The translations under genes and the position numbers were made by a program. 18,869 bases of DNA from Actinomycetes bacterium. Its GTDB lineage: Bacteria > Actinomycetota > Actinomycetes > Actinomycetales > Cellulomonadaceae. Every line of letters begins with the position of its first letter. Position 1 is the first letter of the stretch. The stretch is taken from positions 1-18,869 of the forward strand of contig JAEWOA010000121.1 in assembly GCA_023461115.1 (NCBI GenBank). Direction: 5' to 3'. Of the stretch, positions 1 through 6,999 are shown piece by piece. Below the pieces are notes generated by a model. It saw only the letters and a program-made list of their open reading frames with translations. It did no database searches and was not told the DNA's origin.

Positions 1-570
1 GGCGCCGGCCTCGCCGCGGCGCTGCCCGCGGTCACGTGGCTCGCCGCCGCCGTGCCCGCCGTGTTGCTCACCGGAGTCGTCGTGCTCGGCCGCCGCGCCG
101 TCGTCGCCGGACGCGCGGCCGACCTCGCGTGGGACGAGCGCGCGGCCCGCATGGAGGAGGCCGCAGCCCGACGAGCCGCGCGCGTCGTCACCCCGACGGT
201 CACCGGCCGCGCCGTGCGTCCGTCCGAGTCGCCCACCGAGCTGATGCCCGCGGTCGTCGTCGAGGCCGAGGGCCAGGCCGAGCAGGCCGCCGAGTGGTCG
301 CCCATGCCAGTGCCGCGGCCCACCTACGCGATGAAGGCCGAGGCGCCGCGCCGCGAGCCCGTCGCGCTCACCGACCTCGAGGGCTCCACCGCCGTGCGGC
401 CCGAGTCCGCCTCAGGGACGGCGCCGACGGCCTCGGACGATGCCGCCACCGCCGCCGCGATCGAGGCCGCCGAGCAGGCGACCGCCCCCGCCGCGGTGGC
501 CGCGCCCACGGCGTCCGGGTCGATCGACCTCGACGCGATCCTGGCCCGTCGCCGCGCTGTCGGGGAGTGA
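1..570 (+). CDS. C-terminal part of a membrane protein (5' end outside the window)
   Basis: The frame is open from the first base and ends at TGA 568-570, giving 189 visible residues; the true start lies upstream of the window. The first ~30 residues are an Ala/Leu/Val-rich hydrophobic stretch, probably the last membrane segment, ending in positively charged residues (GRRAVVAGR). The rest is a long hydrophilic, Ala/Pro/Glu-rich tail of low complexity, likely cytoplasmic, ending with a short conserved-looking segment (SIDLDAILARRRAVGE). Codon positions are strongly GC3-biased, as in host genes. I do not recognise the family. An internal ATG exists at 247 but nothing suggests it is used. It sits 53 bases upstream of the tRNA-Ala gene in the same direction. 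Confidence 0.75.
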   Translation, partial: GAGLAAALPAVTWLAAAVPAVLLTGVVVLGRRAVVAGRAADLAWDERAARMEEAAARRAARVVTPTVTGRAVRPSESPTELMPAVVVEAEGQAEQAAEWSPMPVPRPTYAMKAEAPRREPVALTDLEGSTAVRPESASGTAPTASDDAATAAAIEAAEQATAPAAVAAPTASGSIDLDAILARRRAVGE

Positions 571-580
571 CGGGCCGATT

Positions 581-610
581 TCGTCAACGCCCGTGGGTGG
601 GTGTTAGTGT
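581..610 (+). promoter_or_regulatory. Putative promoter of the tRNA-Ala gene
   Basis: A TAGTGT hexamer (605-610) fits the TAnnnT pattern of a sigma70-type -10 box. TCGTCA (581-586) lies 18 bases upstream and matches TTGACA at 4 of 6 positions. The -10 box ends 13 bases before the mature tRNA 5' end, leaving room for a short leader. This is pattern matching only. Confidence 0.4.
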
Positions 611-623
611 GTACCCGCTTCAA

Positions 624-702
<79 letters not shown>

Positions 703-704
<2 letters not shown>

Positions 705-741
705 TGACGCGGGACATCGTTTATAGATGTCCCGCGTCATC
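703..741 (+). terminator. Perfect 16-bp palindrome directly after tRNA-Ala (replacement terminator?)
   Basis: The arms GATGACGCGGGACATC and GATGTCCCGCGTCATC are perfectly complementary around a 7-base loop (719-725). No T-run follows, so it is not a textbook intrinsic terminator, though actinobacterial terminators often lack one. It shares the inner core CGGGACATC/GATGTCCCG with the hairpin at 10613-10643 but differs in the outer stem. Read on the minus strand, the same bases encode the last codons and the stop of the transposase remnant. Confidence 0.6.
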
Positions 742-900
742 GTTCATAGCGGCAGGGTCCAGCCATCGGCCGGGCTCTTGTTGGTTGTTGCGCCGGTAGG
801 TGCGGGTGGGGTCGATGGTGCAGGTGGCCAGGATCTCGCCGGTGGTGCGGTGGATGATGGTCGCGGTGGTCTCGTCGACGAGGACGAGCACGGGTGGGCG
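721..900 (-). pseudogene. C-terminal remnant of an IS481-type (rve) transposase
   Basis: Reading the minus strand from 900 gives 59 codons ending at TAA (721-723). The start of this segment, RPPVLVLVDETTATII, followed by TGEILATCTIDPTRTYRRN, is the typical tail of IS481/integrase-core transposases. The frame stays open upstream of 900 but no longer resembles the family, and neither the DDE catalytic core nor an N-terminal HTH is present. It is therefore a degraded 3' fragment. Its last six codons lie inside the 703-741 palindrome. It has no start codon or ribosome-binding site and is very unlikely to be expressed. Confidence 0.7.
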
Positions 901-988
901 GCGTGCAGGCGGCCACTGGTCGACCGTCCGTCTGGTCTGGCGCTCTTGATGATCTGCACCCAGGTTGCACGGCTCCTGATCATCAGGG

Positions 989-1234
989 CTATTTCGGCGG
1001 CGAGATCGTCTGGACGGATGAGATCCCCGCCTGGTTCACACAGTCGAGCGCCAGGTCGTGTACCTGCTGGTAGAAGTCTGCGGCGTCTGCGGCTGCCCGT
1101 ACCGTTACCTGGGCACGGCGCTCGCGGGCCACGGCGAGACCGAGCTGCTTACCCGGCTGGATCGTGTCCTTCTCGATGCCTCGTGGCACGTAGATGTAGC
1201 GGTGCTTGAGCACCTCATCCATCTGCCCTGACAT
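989..1234 (-). CDS. Hypothetical 81-aa protein, last gene of the TIR cluster
   Basis: I chose the ATG at 1234 because GGAGG lies 8 bases upstream of it. The frame extends further to another ATG at 1291, which lacks such a site. The product starts MSGQMDEVLKHRYIYVPRG and is mixed alpha/beta-like and soluble, with no membrane segment, signal peptide or motif I know. The central stretch (around QLGLAVARERRAQVTV) could be a helix followed by a strand. It starts 60 bases after the stop of the TIR ORF in the same direction, so it is probably co-transcribed with it. It could be a small partner of the TIR protein or the remnant of a longer gene cut short near the IS481 fragment. Function unknown. Confidence 0.55.
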   Translation of the reverse strand: MSGQMDEVLKHRYIYVPRGIEKDTIQPGKQLGLAVARERRAQVTVRAAADAADFYQQVHDLALDCVNQAGISSVQTISPPK

Positions 1235-1294
1235 GCTCACTCCCTCCAGATGGTCCTGGTTGGGATGGTAGGCGGGGCTACTGACAGTCACCCG

Positions 1295-1855
1295 CTACGC
1301 ATCGACGGCGTCTTGCACGACCTCTGCGATCTCGTCGGCGATCTCCGCCACGGTGCTGAGCGCCGTGTTGCGGGCGATCTTGTCGACTAGAGACGGCGAC
1401 TGCTTGGCGATCTCGTCGCGGGATATCTCGTGCCAGATGGGCAGCATCCGCTGGTCGCCGTTGACGCTCAACCCCACGATCCCGTCCAGCTCGTACCGCG
1501 GCCAGCCTTTGGCGAAGAACGACTTGGACAGGATCACGACGCCGAACGTGCTGTGGGCGAGGCCGTAGTCGATCTTGCGGCACAGGCTGTCCCCGATGCG
1601 CAGCTCGGTCTTGTCGAGCCACACCTTGAGGCCGCGGGCGCGCAGCTCCGCAGCGAGTGGCTCCGCGACAGCCTCCTTGTCCTCGCTGGCATGGGAGATG
1701 AACACGTCCCAGGTCTCGCCGTTCTCATTCGGCACGATCGGCGGACGCTCATGCCGGATGCCGCTGAGCGACTGGAGGGGAGCGGACTTGGCCGTCGGCA
1801 GTGGCGGTGGCTCTATCGTGGCCGAGTGACGGACGCTGGAGGCCCTGAGCCCCAT
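1295..1855 (-). CDS. TIR-domain protein (3' part of an interrupted DUF1883-TIR gene)
   Basis: Residues ~48-180 form a TIR domain. They start WDVFISHASEDKEAV (strand A and box 1), continue through VWLDKTELRIGDSL, and reach GWPRYELDGI, where Trp118 and Glu122 occupy the W-x3-E position that holds the catalytic Glu of bacterial TIR NADases. Bacterial TIR effectors typically cleave NAD+ or make cADPR-type signals to abort infection. The nominal ATG at 1855 has no ribosome-binding site. It lies six codons downstream of, and in the same frame as, the stop of the DUF1883 ORF, so this ORF is probably the rest of one longer protein. Residues 1-45 are the tail of DUF1883 plus a Pro-rich linker. Whether the TIR part is translated on its own is doubtful. 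Confidence 0.85.
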   Translation of the reverse strand: MGLRASSVRHSATIEPPPLPTAKSAPLQSLSGIRHERPPIVPNENGETWDVFISHASEDKEAVAEPLAAELRARGLKVWLDKTELRIGDSLCRKIDYGLAHSTFGVVILSKSFFAKGWPRYELDGIVGLSVNGDQRMLPIWHEISRDEIAKQSPSLVDKIARNTALSTVAEIADEIAEVVQDAVDA

Positions 1856-1873
1856 GAGGTCGATGGTCAGGTA

Positions 1874-2080
1874 TCAGCTGCCGGTGCGGGGCACCCGGAT
1901 GCGGAACGGCGTCCTCGTGACCAGACCGCCGCTGTAGCGGTGGTTCCGCCCGTTCTTGTAGGCGTTGAAGTAGGTGCTGTCCATGAGGCGGACGTTGGCC
2001 CCCGTGCTCAGGGTGACGACGACCGTCGAGCCCTTCTCGAGCCTGTTCCAGTGGTACCGAACGAACTTGAACCCTGCCAC
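1874..2080 (-). CDS. DUF1883-domain protein (5' part of an interrupted DUF1883-TIR gene)
   Basis: The 68-residue product has the DUF1883 pattern: FKFVRYHW, GSTVVVTLSTGANVRLMD, then NAYKNGRNHRYSGG and RTPFRIRVPRTGS. The start is GTG 2080, with GAGTGAGGA about 6 bases upstream, 13 bases after the stop of the preceding gene. The domain normally continues past this point with a Trp-Tyr and a further strand. Here TGA (1874-1876) falls where TGG (Trp) would be expected, and the same frame continues YLTIDLMG and on into the TIR domain. DUF1883 commonly occurs N-terminal to TIR domains, where it may act as a sensor or adaptor; its exact role is not known to me. The locus is either recently inactivated, split in two, dependent on readthrough, or affected by a sequencing error. 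Confidence 0.8.
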   Translation of the reverse strand: MAGFKFVRYHWNRLEKGSTVVVTLSTGANVRLMDSTYFNAYKNGRNHRYSGGLVTRTPFRIRVPRTGS

Positions 2081-2093
2081 GTCGCGTCCTCAC

Positions 2094-2729
2094 TCAACCC
2101 TTCTCTAGGAGCAAGCGCAGTCGCTTGGCTCCCGTGCCAGAGACGCCCTTCGCCATGACGTAGGCCGCTGCCTGCTCTGGTGTGAGCCGGCCAGCCTGGA
2201 CATGGCGCACGAGGTGGTTGCGGGCGTGCTGCTTCTCGTGCTGGCCTGCCCAGCCGTTGTTGCCGCCGAAGAACACCGCGTGATCGAGGTCAGCCACGAC
2301 GCCCACCGGCAGGTTGCTTGAGCTGGTAGTGCCGTCGAGCAGGTTGATCGCCTCGGCGCCGGCGGCCCACTCGGCGAGCGGGAAGCTGACGGTCTCCACC
2401 ACGGCGAGCGAGTACCCGCGAGCCAGGTTGAGCGCGAGCTTCAGGGTCCGCTCGTCCGGTACGTACGTCAGCACCGGGCCGCGCTCGAACCGCTGTTTGC
2501 CCTGCGGCGTGGCCCGACCACCCTCACGAGCGATCTGCTCCAGGCTCTCGATGCCCCGGGCGTTCTGGAAGGTGTTGGTCACGAGGAGCGGCTCGACCCC
2601 CTCGATCTCGCTGCGCCCCCAGATCCAGTCCGCGGCGAGATCCGCCGCCTCGTCCCACGGTCGTTCGGGGTCGTCGTCGGGCACCCAGGCGGCAGCCTGC
2701 AGGTGCGTCGTCGGGTGCAGATCTGCCAC
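2094..2729 (-). CDS. Hypothetical 211-aa protein upstream of DUF1883-TIR
   Basis: The frame opens at 2927, but GTG 2729 is the better start: AGGAGG sits 6 bases upstream, and residues before it are Arg/Pro-rich like a noncoding read. The protein starts VADLHPTTHLQAAAW and is soluble. It has a Trp-rich N-terminal region (ADWIWGRSEIEG), a middle section with TYVPDERTLKLALNLARG, a Gly/Asn-rich loop (FFGGNNGWAGQHEKQHARNH) and a basic C-terminus (GAKRLRLLLEKG). I recognise no family. It is the first gene of the minus-strand cluster and lies 13 bases before the DUF1883 start, so co-transcription and probably translational linkage are likely. A role as sensor, partner or regulator of the TIR effector is only a guess from position. 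Confidence 0.65.
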   Translation of the reverse strand: MADLHPTTHLQAAAWVPDDDPERPWDEAADLAADWIWGRSEIEGVEPLLVTNTFQNARGIESLEQIAREGGRATPQGKQRFERGPVLTYVPDERTLKLALNLARGYSLAVVETVSFPLAEWAAGAEAINLLDGTTSSSNLPVGVVADLDHAVFFGGNNGWAGQHEKQHARNHLVRHVQAGRLTPEQAAAYVMAKGVSGTGAKRLRLLLEKG

Positions 2730-2947
2730 CAGGCACCTCCTCTCATCCGTTCCTCGGGCGACTACCACCGCAAGCCTGACACGGGGGGACCGACATGGCG
2801 GGGCACCGATCTGACCCCGCGCCGACCCAACTCCCCGTGGTTGTCGGTTGGTACCGCTAGCGTTGGGTGCAGTCGGTGTCTGTCCAGGTAGCAGCGGTCT
2901 TCCCGTCCCAACCGGAGGACGTCGCATCGGTCCATGAAGGTAGCTAG
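2730..2947. promoter_or_regulatory. Divergent intergenic region between the TIR cluster and the methyltransferase operon
   Basis: These 218 bases must hold the promoters of both divergent defence operons. I see AGGAGG for the minus-strand gene (2735-2740) and GAAGG (2936-2940) for the methyltransferase. A short palindrome CGCTAGCG (2855-2862) overlaps a TAnnnT hexamer TAGCGT (2858-2863), but no well-spaced -35 box accompanies it. No gene for a controller protein is present. Confidence 0.4.
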
Positions 2948-4144
2948 ATGGCGAACGTGAGTCTCGCGGCGGCGAAGGCCGCCAAGAACGACGAGTTCTA
3001 CACCCAGTGGGCTGACATCGAGCGCGAGATGAACGCCTATCTGGAGTACGACCCTGACGTCTTCCGGGACAAGGTCGTCCTGCTCCCGTGTGACGACCCC
3101 GAGTGGAGCAACTTCACTAAGTTCTTCGCCCTGCACTTCGTCGACTTCGGGCTCAGGAAGCTCATCTCGACCTCGTACGCTCCCGACAGCAACCCCGCTG
3201 GCCAGTTCTACGCACCGACGCTGTTCGAGACCTCCGACCCGCAGTTCGACGCCACCAAGACCCGGCTCAACGGCAAGAAGTACGTCCTAGAGCGCAAGGA
3301 CATCAACGACGATGGCGTCGTCAACATCGAGGACCTCCAGTGGGAGTACCTCCAGGGCAACGGCGATTTCCGTAGCAGGGAGGTCACGGTGCTCCGCGAC
3401 GAGGCGGACTTCATCATCACTAACCCGCCGTTCAGCCTGTTCCGTCCGTTCGTGGACTGGCTCACGAGCAGTGGCAAGAAGTTCTCGGTCATCGGCAGCA
3501 ACAACGCCATCACGTACAACGAGGTCTTCCCGCACATCATCGCCAACAGGATGTGGAAGGGTGCCACGGCGAACACCACCGATATGGTCTTCGGTGTGCC
3601 GAAGGGCGTCGATATCGCCGAGGCCGACCGGCTCAAGGCTGAGAAGCTCGGCTATCCCTCGGACGACACCTACGACTACACCCGGCTCGGCAACTCCTGC
3701 TGGTTTACCAACATCGACCACGGTCGACGGCACGAGCCGCTCCAGCTGATGACCGAGGCGGACAACATCAAGTTCAGCAAGCACAAGGAAGTCCAGGGCA
3801 ACGGCTACCCGCCCTACGACAACTTCCCGGCGATCGAGGTGCCGTTCGTCGATGCCATCCCGAGCGACTACGACGGCCTGATTGGTGTCCCGATCACGTT
3901 CCTCGACAGCTACAACCCCGACCAGTTCGAGATCGTCGGCAGTAGCGAGGGGGACTTTCCGCAGTCCCGGACCTACAGCAAGAAGCAGAAGGTCGTCGAC
4001 GGTGTGCACATGAGGTCCAATACCGGGAGCTACGCCCCCTACATCCGGGTGGATGAGTTCGGCCCTGGCACGTACTTCGACGTCGGCTACCCCGTGAAGC
4101 GCATCTACAAGCGGCTGTTCATTCGCCGGAAGGCTGGAGCATGA
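2948..4144 (+). CDS. EcoRI-family adenine-specific DNA methyltransferase
   Basis: The 398-aa protein matches the EcoRI-type N6-adenine methyltransferase family. AAKNDEFYTQWADIE (residues 11-25) is its typical N-terminal block. VVLLPCDDPEWSNF (43-56) is the family's version of the cofactor-binding region, and ITNPPFSLFRPFVDWL (157-172) carries the catalytic NPPF motif. Length is close to the ~325-400 aa of relatives. It presumably transfers methyl groups from S-adenosylmethionine to adenine in a specific site, protecting host DNA or marking it for recognition; the target sequence cannot be read from here. The start ATG has GAAGG 7 bases upstream. It is the first gene of the operon, and its stop overlaps the next start (ATGA, 4141-4144). 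No EcoRI-like endonuclease is encoded nearby. Residues 118-129 form an EF-hand-like loop. Confidence 0.92.
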   Translation: MANVSLAAAKAAKNDEFYTQWADIEREMNAYLEYDPDVFRDKVVLLPCDDPEWSNFTKFFALHFVDFGLRKLISTSYAPDSNPAGQFYAPTLFETSDPQFDATKTRLNGKKYVLERKDINDDGVVNIEDLQWEYLQGNGDFRSREVTVLRDEADFIITNPPFSLFRPFVDWLTSSGKKFSVIGSNNAITYNEVFPHIIANRMWKGATANTTDMVFGVPKGVDIAEADRLKAEKLGYPSDDTYDYTRLGNSCWFTNIDHGRRHEPLQLMTEADNIKFSKHKEVQGNGYPPYDNFPAIEVPFVDAIPSDYDGLIGVPITFLDSYNPDQFEIVGSSEGDFPQSRTYSKKQKVVDGVHMRSNTGSYAPYIRVDEFGPGTYFDVGYPVKRIYKRLFIRRKAGA

Positions 4145-5313
4145 AGACCGACCTCAAGCACTACACGGTCGAGCAGATCGTCGAGGGGTTCGTCTACAAC
4201 GAGCTCGAAGCCAAGGGACTCTTCGGCTTGGCTGGCAAGCTCGTCATCCAGCCCGAGTACCAGCGCGCCTACATCTACGCGGAGAACAACTCGAAGAAGG
4301 AGATCGACGTCATCGACTCCCTCCTCAAGGGGTACCCGCTCGGTCTGATCTACTTCAACGTGGATGGCAGCACCCTTGAGGTGCTCGACGGCCAGCAGCG
4401 CATCACGAGCGTCGGCCGGTTCGTGACCGGGAAGTTCGCGATCAAGCTCGATGGCCGGGAGCAGACCTTCTCGTCACTGCCGGTCGACGAACAGCGCAAG
4501 ATCCTCGACTCCGACCTGCTCGTCTACGAGTGCACGGGTACGGAGAAGGAGATCAAGGAGTGGTTCAAGACCATCAACATCTCCGGGGTGCCGCTCAACG
4601 ACCAGGAGTTGCTCAACGCCATCTACTCGGGGCCGTTCGTGACGGCCGCCAAGCGTGAGTACTCCAACTCCCACAACGCCTATCTGCAGAAGTGGCAGGC
4701 ATACGTCAAGGGCGATCCGAAGCGCCAGGGCATCCTCGCGGTCGCGCTCCGGTGGGTCGCGGACTCGCAGCAGATCAGCGTCGACCGCTACATGGCCGAC
4801 CACCGTCAGGACACCGACATCGTTGGCCTGAAGACCTACTTCACGTCGGTCATCGACTGGATCGGGAGTGTCTTCACGGCTCCGCCGGCCAAGCAGACGC
4901 AAGGGCTGGAGTGGGGTCGGCTCTACGAGACCTACCACTCGACCTCCTACAACCCGACCGAGGTCAACGAGGCCGTGCAGACGCTCCTCGGCGATCCGGC
5001 CGTGGGCAGCCGCAAGGGGATCTTCGAGTACGTGCTCGGCGGCAAGACGGACACCCGGTTGCTCGAGATTCGTCTGTTCAGCGACCAGGTCAAGAAGCTC
5101 GCCTACAAGCGCCAGGCCGACACCGCCAAGGCGAACGGCACGTCCAACTGCCCGCTGTGCGCGGTCGGCAACAACGCGAACAAGGCCCGCATCTACACCG
5201 AGAGCGAGATGGACGCCGACCACGTCGCCGCGTGGTCCAGGGGTGGCGCCACCGACCTCGACAACTGCGAGATGCTCTGCGTTACCCACAACCGTGCGAA
5301 GGGCAACAAGTAG
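4141..5313 (+). CDS. DUF262-HNH endonuclease (GmrSD/SspE-like)
   Basis: The 390-aa product has an N-terminal DUF262 domain with the strand IQPEYQRAYIY (36-46) and the signature DGQQR (83-87). DUF262 in GmrSD and SspE is a ParB-like, nucleotide-handling domain that controls cutting according to DNA modification. The C-terminus is an HNH nuclease: zinc pairs C337-x2-C340 and C380-x2-H383, metal/catalytic D360-H361, and N375. The middle is helical. Its start overlaps the methyltransferase stop by four bases, so the two are translationally coupled and probably form a restriction-modification-like pair. Whether it cuts unmethylated DNA or instead requires methylation is unknown. Known DUF262 enzymes tend to be modification-dependent, so this pairing is not a conventional type II system. 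Confidence 0.9.
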   Translation: MKTDLKHYTVEQIVEGFVYNELEAKGLFGLAGKLVIQPEYQRAYIYAENNSKKEIDVIDSLLKGYPLGLIYFNVDGSTLEVLDGQQRITSVGRFVTGKFAIKLDGREQTFSSLPVDEQRKILDSDLLVYECTGTEKEIKEWFKTINISGVPLNDQELLNAIYSGPFVTAAKREYSNSHNAYLQKWQAYVKGDPKRQGILAVALRWVADSQQISVDRYMADHRQDTDIVGLKTYFTSVIDWIGSVFTAPPAKQTQGLEWGRLYETYHSTSYNPTEVNEAVQTLLGDPAVGSRKGIFEYVLGGKTDTRLLEIRLFSDQVKKLAYKRQADTAKANGTSNCPLCAVGNNANKARIYTESEMDADHVAAWSRGGATDLDNCEMLCVTHNRAKGNK

Positions 5314-5326
5314 GTAGGAGCGACAC

Positions 5327-5395
5327 ATGCCCGACTGGCGAGCCCGCCGGGGCAGGCTCAACGATGCGCCACTGGCGGCGGAGGAGTGGGCATGA
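5327..5395 (+). CDS. 22-codon small ORF coupled to the OLD nuclease gene
   Basis: ATG 5327 is preceded by GTAGGAG (5313-5319), a credible ribosome-binding site placed at the end of the DUF262-HNH gene. The frame runs 22 codons (starts MPDWRARRGRL, ends AAEEWA) and its TGA overlaps the ATG of the next gene as ATGA (5392-5395). This is the geometry of translational coupling. The peptide is basic at its N-terminus and acidic at its end. It may be a small functional subunit or, more simply, a leader whose translation opens the next start. I know no homologue. Confidence 0.5.
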   Translation: MPDWRARRGRLNDAPLAAEEWA

Positions 5396-6999
5396 TCGAG
5401 AAGGTACGCATACGTGGCTACCGCAAGTTCCGAGACCTGACCTTCGAGCCACATCCGCGCTTCAACATCCTCGTCGGCGACAACGAGTCGGGGAAGTCGA
5501 CGCTCCTGGAAGCGATCGGCCTGGCGTTGACGGGTCGGGTCAACGGTCGACCGGCAACCGAAGAGTTGAACCCCTTCTGGTTCAACCAAGACGACGTGGC
5601 TGACTTCTTCGAGGCACGCAAGAACGACCGGCAGGTCGCGCCACCTGTGATCGACATCGAGGTCTTCCTCGCAGACCGTGACGAGTTCGCCCGCCACCTC
5701 CTCGGTGCGCACAACTCCGACCAGCCGACTCGTGCGTGCGCGGGCGTGCGGCTGCGCATCGAGCCGAACCCGGAGTACGCCACTGAGATCGAAGCCCACC
5801 TCAAGTCAGAGACGACGATCATCCCGGTCGAGTACTACAAGGTCGACTGGCGCTCGTTCAGCGACCAGGTCCTCACCGCTCGGCCCAAGGAGCTGACGAC
5901 GGCGATCATCGACTCGCGCACGCTCCGATCGAGCAACGGCGTCGACTTCCATCTGCGGCAGATCCTCAACGACCACCTCAAGCCCGAGGCGAAGGCCGAG
6001 GTGTCCCTGGCCTTCCGCAAGGTCAAGGAGCAGATGACCAACGAGCACCTGAAGTCCGTCAACGACGAGATGAAGGCGCTGGCAGGCGCACTGGACGACA
6101 AGCCCATCTCCCTGGCGATGGACCAGTCCTCGCGTGGGTCCTGGGACTCAAGCGTCGTGCCCCATGTCGCAGAGTTGCCGTTTGCGATGGCCGGTCAGGG
6201 TCAGCAGGCCGCGATCAAGATCGCCCTGGCGATGAGCCGTGAAGCGACGAAGGCGCGCGTGGCGATGGTCGAGGAACCCGAGAACCACTTGTCACATACC
6301 AGCCTCAACGTGCTGCTCAAGCGGATCGAGGATCTGGCCGGCGAGGAGCAACAGCTGCTCGTCACTACCCACAGCTCCTACGTCCTCAATCGGCTCGGGC
6401 TCGACGGGTTGCGGCTGGTCTCCGGTGGCACCGTCGCCAAGTTCGGCGAGCTCTTCGACGACACGGTCAACTACTTCAAGAAGCTCCCGGGCTACGACAC
6501 GTTGCGCATGGTCCTGGCGGACAAGTTCGTCCTGGTCGAAGGCCCATCGGACGAGATGCTCTTCGAGCGCTTCTACACGGACACGACCGGCAGGCGCCCC
6601 ATCGAGGACGGCATCGACGTCTTCTCGATGCGCGGGCTCTCACTCGCGCGGTGCCTCGAAGTAGCCAAGCTGCTCGACAAGCACTGCGCCGTGCTCCGTG
6701 ACAACGACGGCAGGCAGCCAGCGGACCTAGTGGCTGAGCTCCGCGACCTGGTAGATGGCACGCGGCGCAAGGTGTTCATCGGCGATCCGACGCTTGGTAA
6801 GACCCTCGAACCCCAGATCCTGACGGCCAACCCTGACGACGCGAAGATGCGTCGGATCTTGGGTGTCACGGACCGCGCTGGCCTTGAGACCTGGATGACC
6901 AACGCCAAGACCGAGGCTGCACTCCGTATCGCTGAGTCCGCCGAACAGCTATCGCCACCGCCTTACTTCACGGCGGCGATCGAGTTCATCCGTGGCTAG
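5392..6999 (+). CDS. OLD-family ATPase-TOPRIM nuclease (GajA-like)
   Basis: The 535-aa protein has an ABC-type ATPase head split around a middle insert: Walker A GDNESGKST (29-37), signature-like MAGQGQQ (266-272), Walker B VAMVEEPEN (290-298) and His-switch TTHSS (325-329). A TOPRIM domain follows, with Glu383 (VEGPSDE) and Asp437/Asp439 (RDNDG). KTEAALRIA (506-514) near the end is typical of the family. OLD nucleases cut or nick DNA using metal ions at the TOPRIM centre. In Gabija, GajA is held back by nucleotides and acts when these are depleted. I chose ATG 5392 (GGAGGAG 5 bases upstream) over the in-frame GTG 5386. The helicase gene overlaps its end by 8 bases, the GajA-GajB order. GajA of Bacillus cereus is slightly longer (~578 aa). 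Confidence 0.9.
   Translation: MIEKVRIRGYRKFRDLTFEPHPRFNILVGDNESGKSTLLEAIGLALTGRVNGRPATEELNPFWFNQDDVADFFEARKNDRQVAPPVIDIEVFLADRDEFARHLLGAHNSDQPTRACAGVRLRIEPNPEYATEIEAHLKSETTIIPVEYYKVDWRSFSDQVLTARPKELTTAIIDSRTLRSSNGVDFHLRQILNDHLKPEAKAEVSLAFRKVKEQMTNEHLKSVNDEMKALAGALDDKPISLAMDQSSRGSWDSSVVPHVAELPFAMAGQGQQAAIKIALAMSREATKARVAMVEEPENHLSHTSLNVLLKRIEDLAGEEQQLLVTTHSSYVLNRLGLDGLRLVSGGTVAKFGELFDDTVNYFKKLPGYDTLRMVLADKFVLVEGPSDEMLFERFYTDTTGRRPIEDGIDVFSMRGLSLARCLEVAKLLDKHCAVLRDNDGRQPADLVAELRDLVDGTRRKVFIGDPTLGKTLEPQILTANPDDAKMRRILGVTDRAGLETWMTNAKTEAALRIAESAEQLSPPPYFTAAIEFIRG

Noticed and set aside
727..1209. 160-aa plus-strand frame at the left end of the island
   Set aside because: It is antisense to the IS481-type remnant and to the 81-aa gene, has no ribosome-binding site and resembles nothing. 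The conserved transposase tail on the minus strand explains the open frame.
1874..1876. Selenocysteine at the in-frame TGA of the DUF1883-TIR gene
   Set aside because: The expected residue is Trp, not Cys, and I see no obvious selenocysteine-insertion hairpin just downstream of the TGA; nonsense mutation or error is simpler.
989..2729. Thoeris system
   Set aside because: A TIR protein is present, but no SIR2/ThsA-like partner is encoded next to it; the neighbouring proteins are unrelated to that family.
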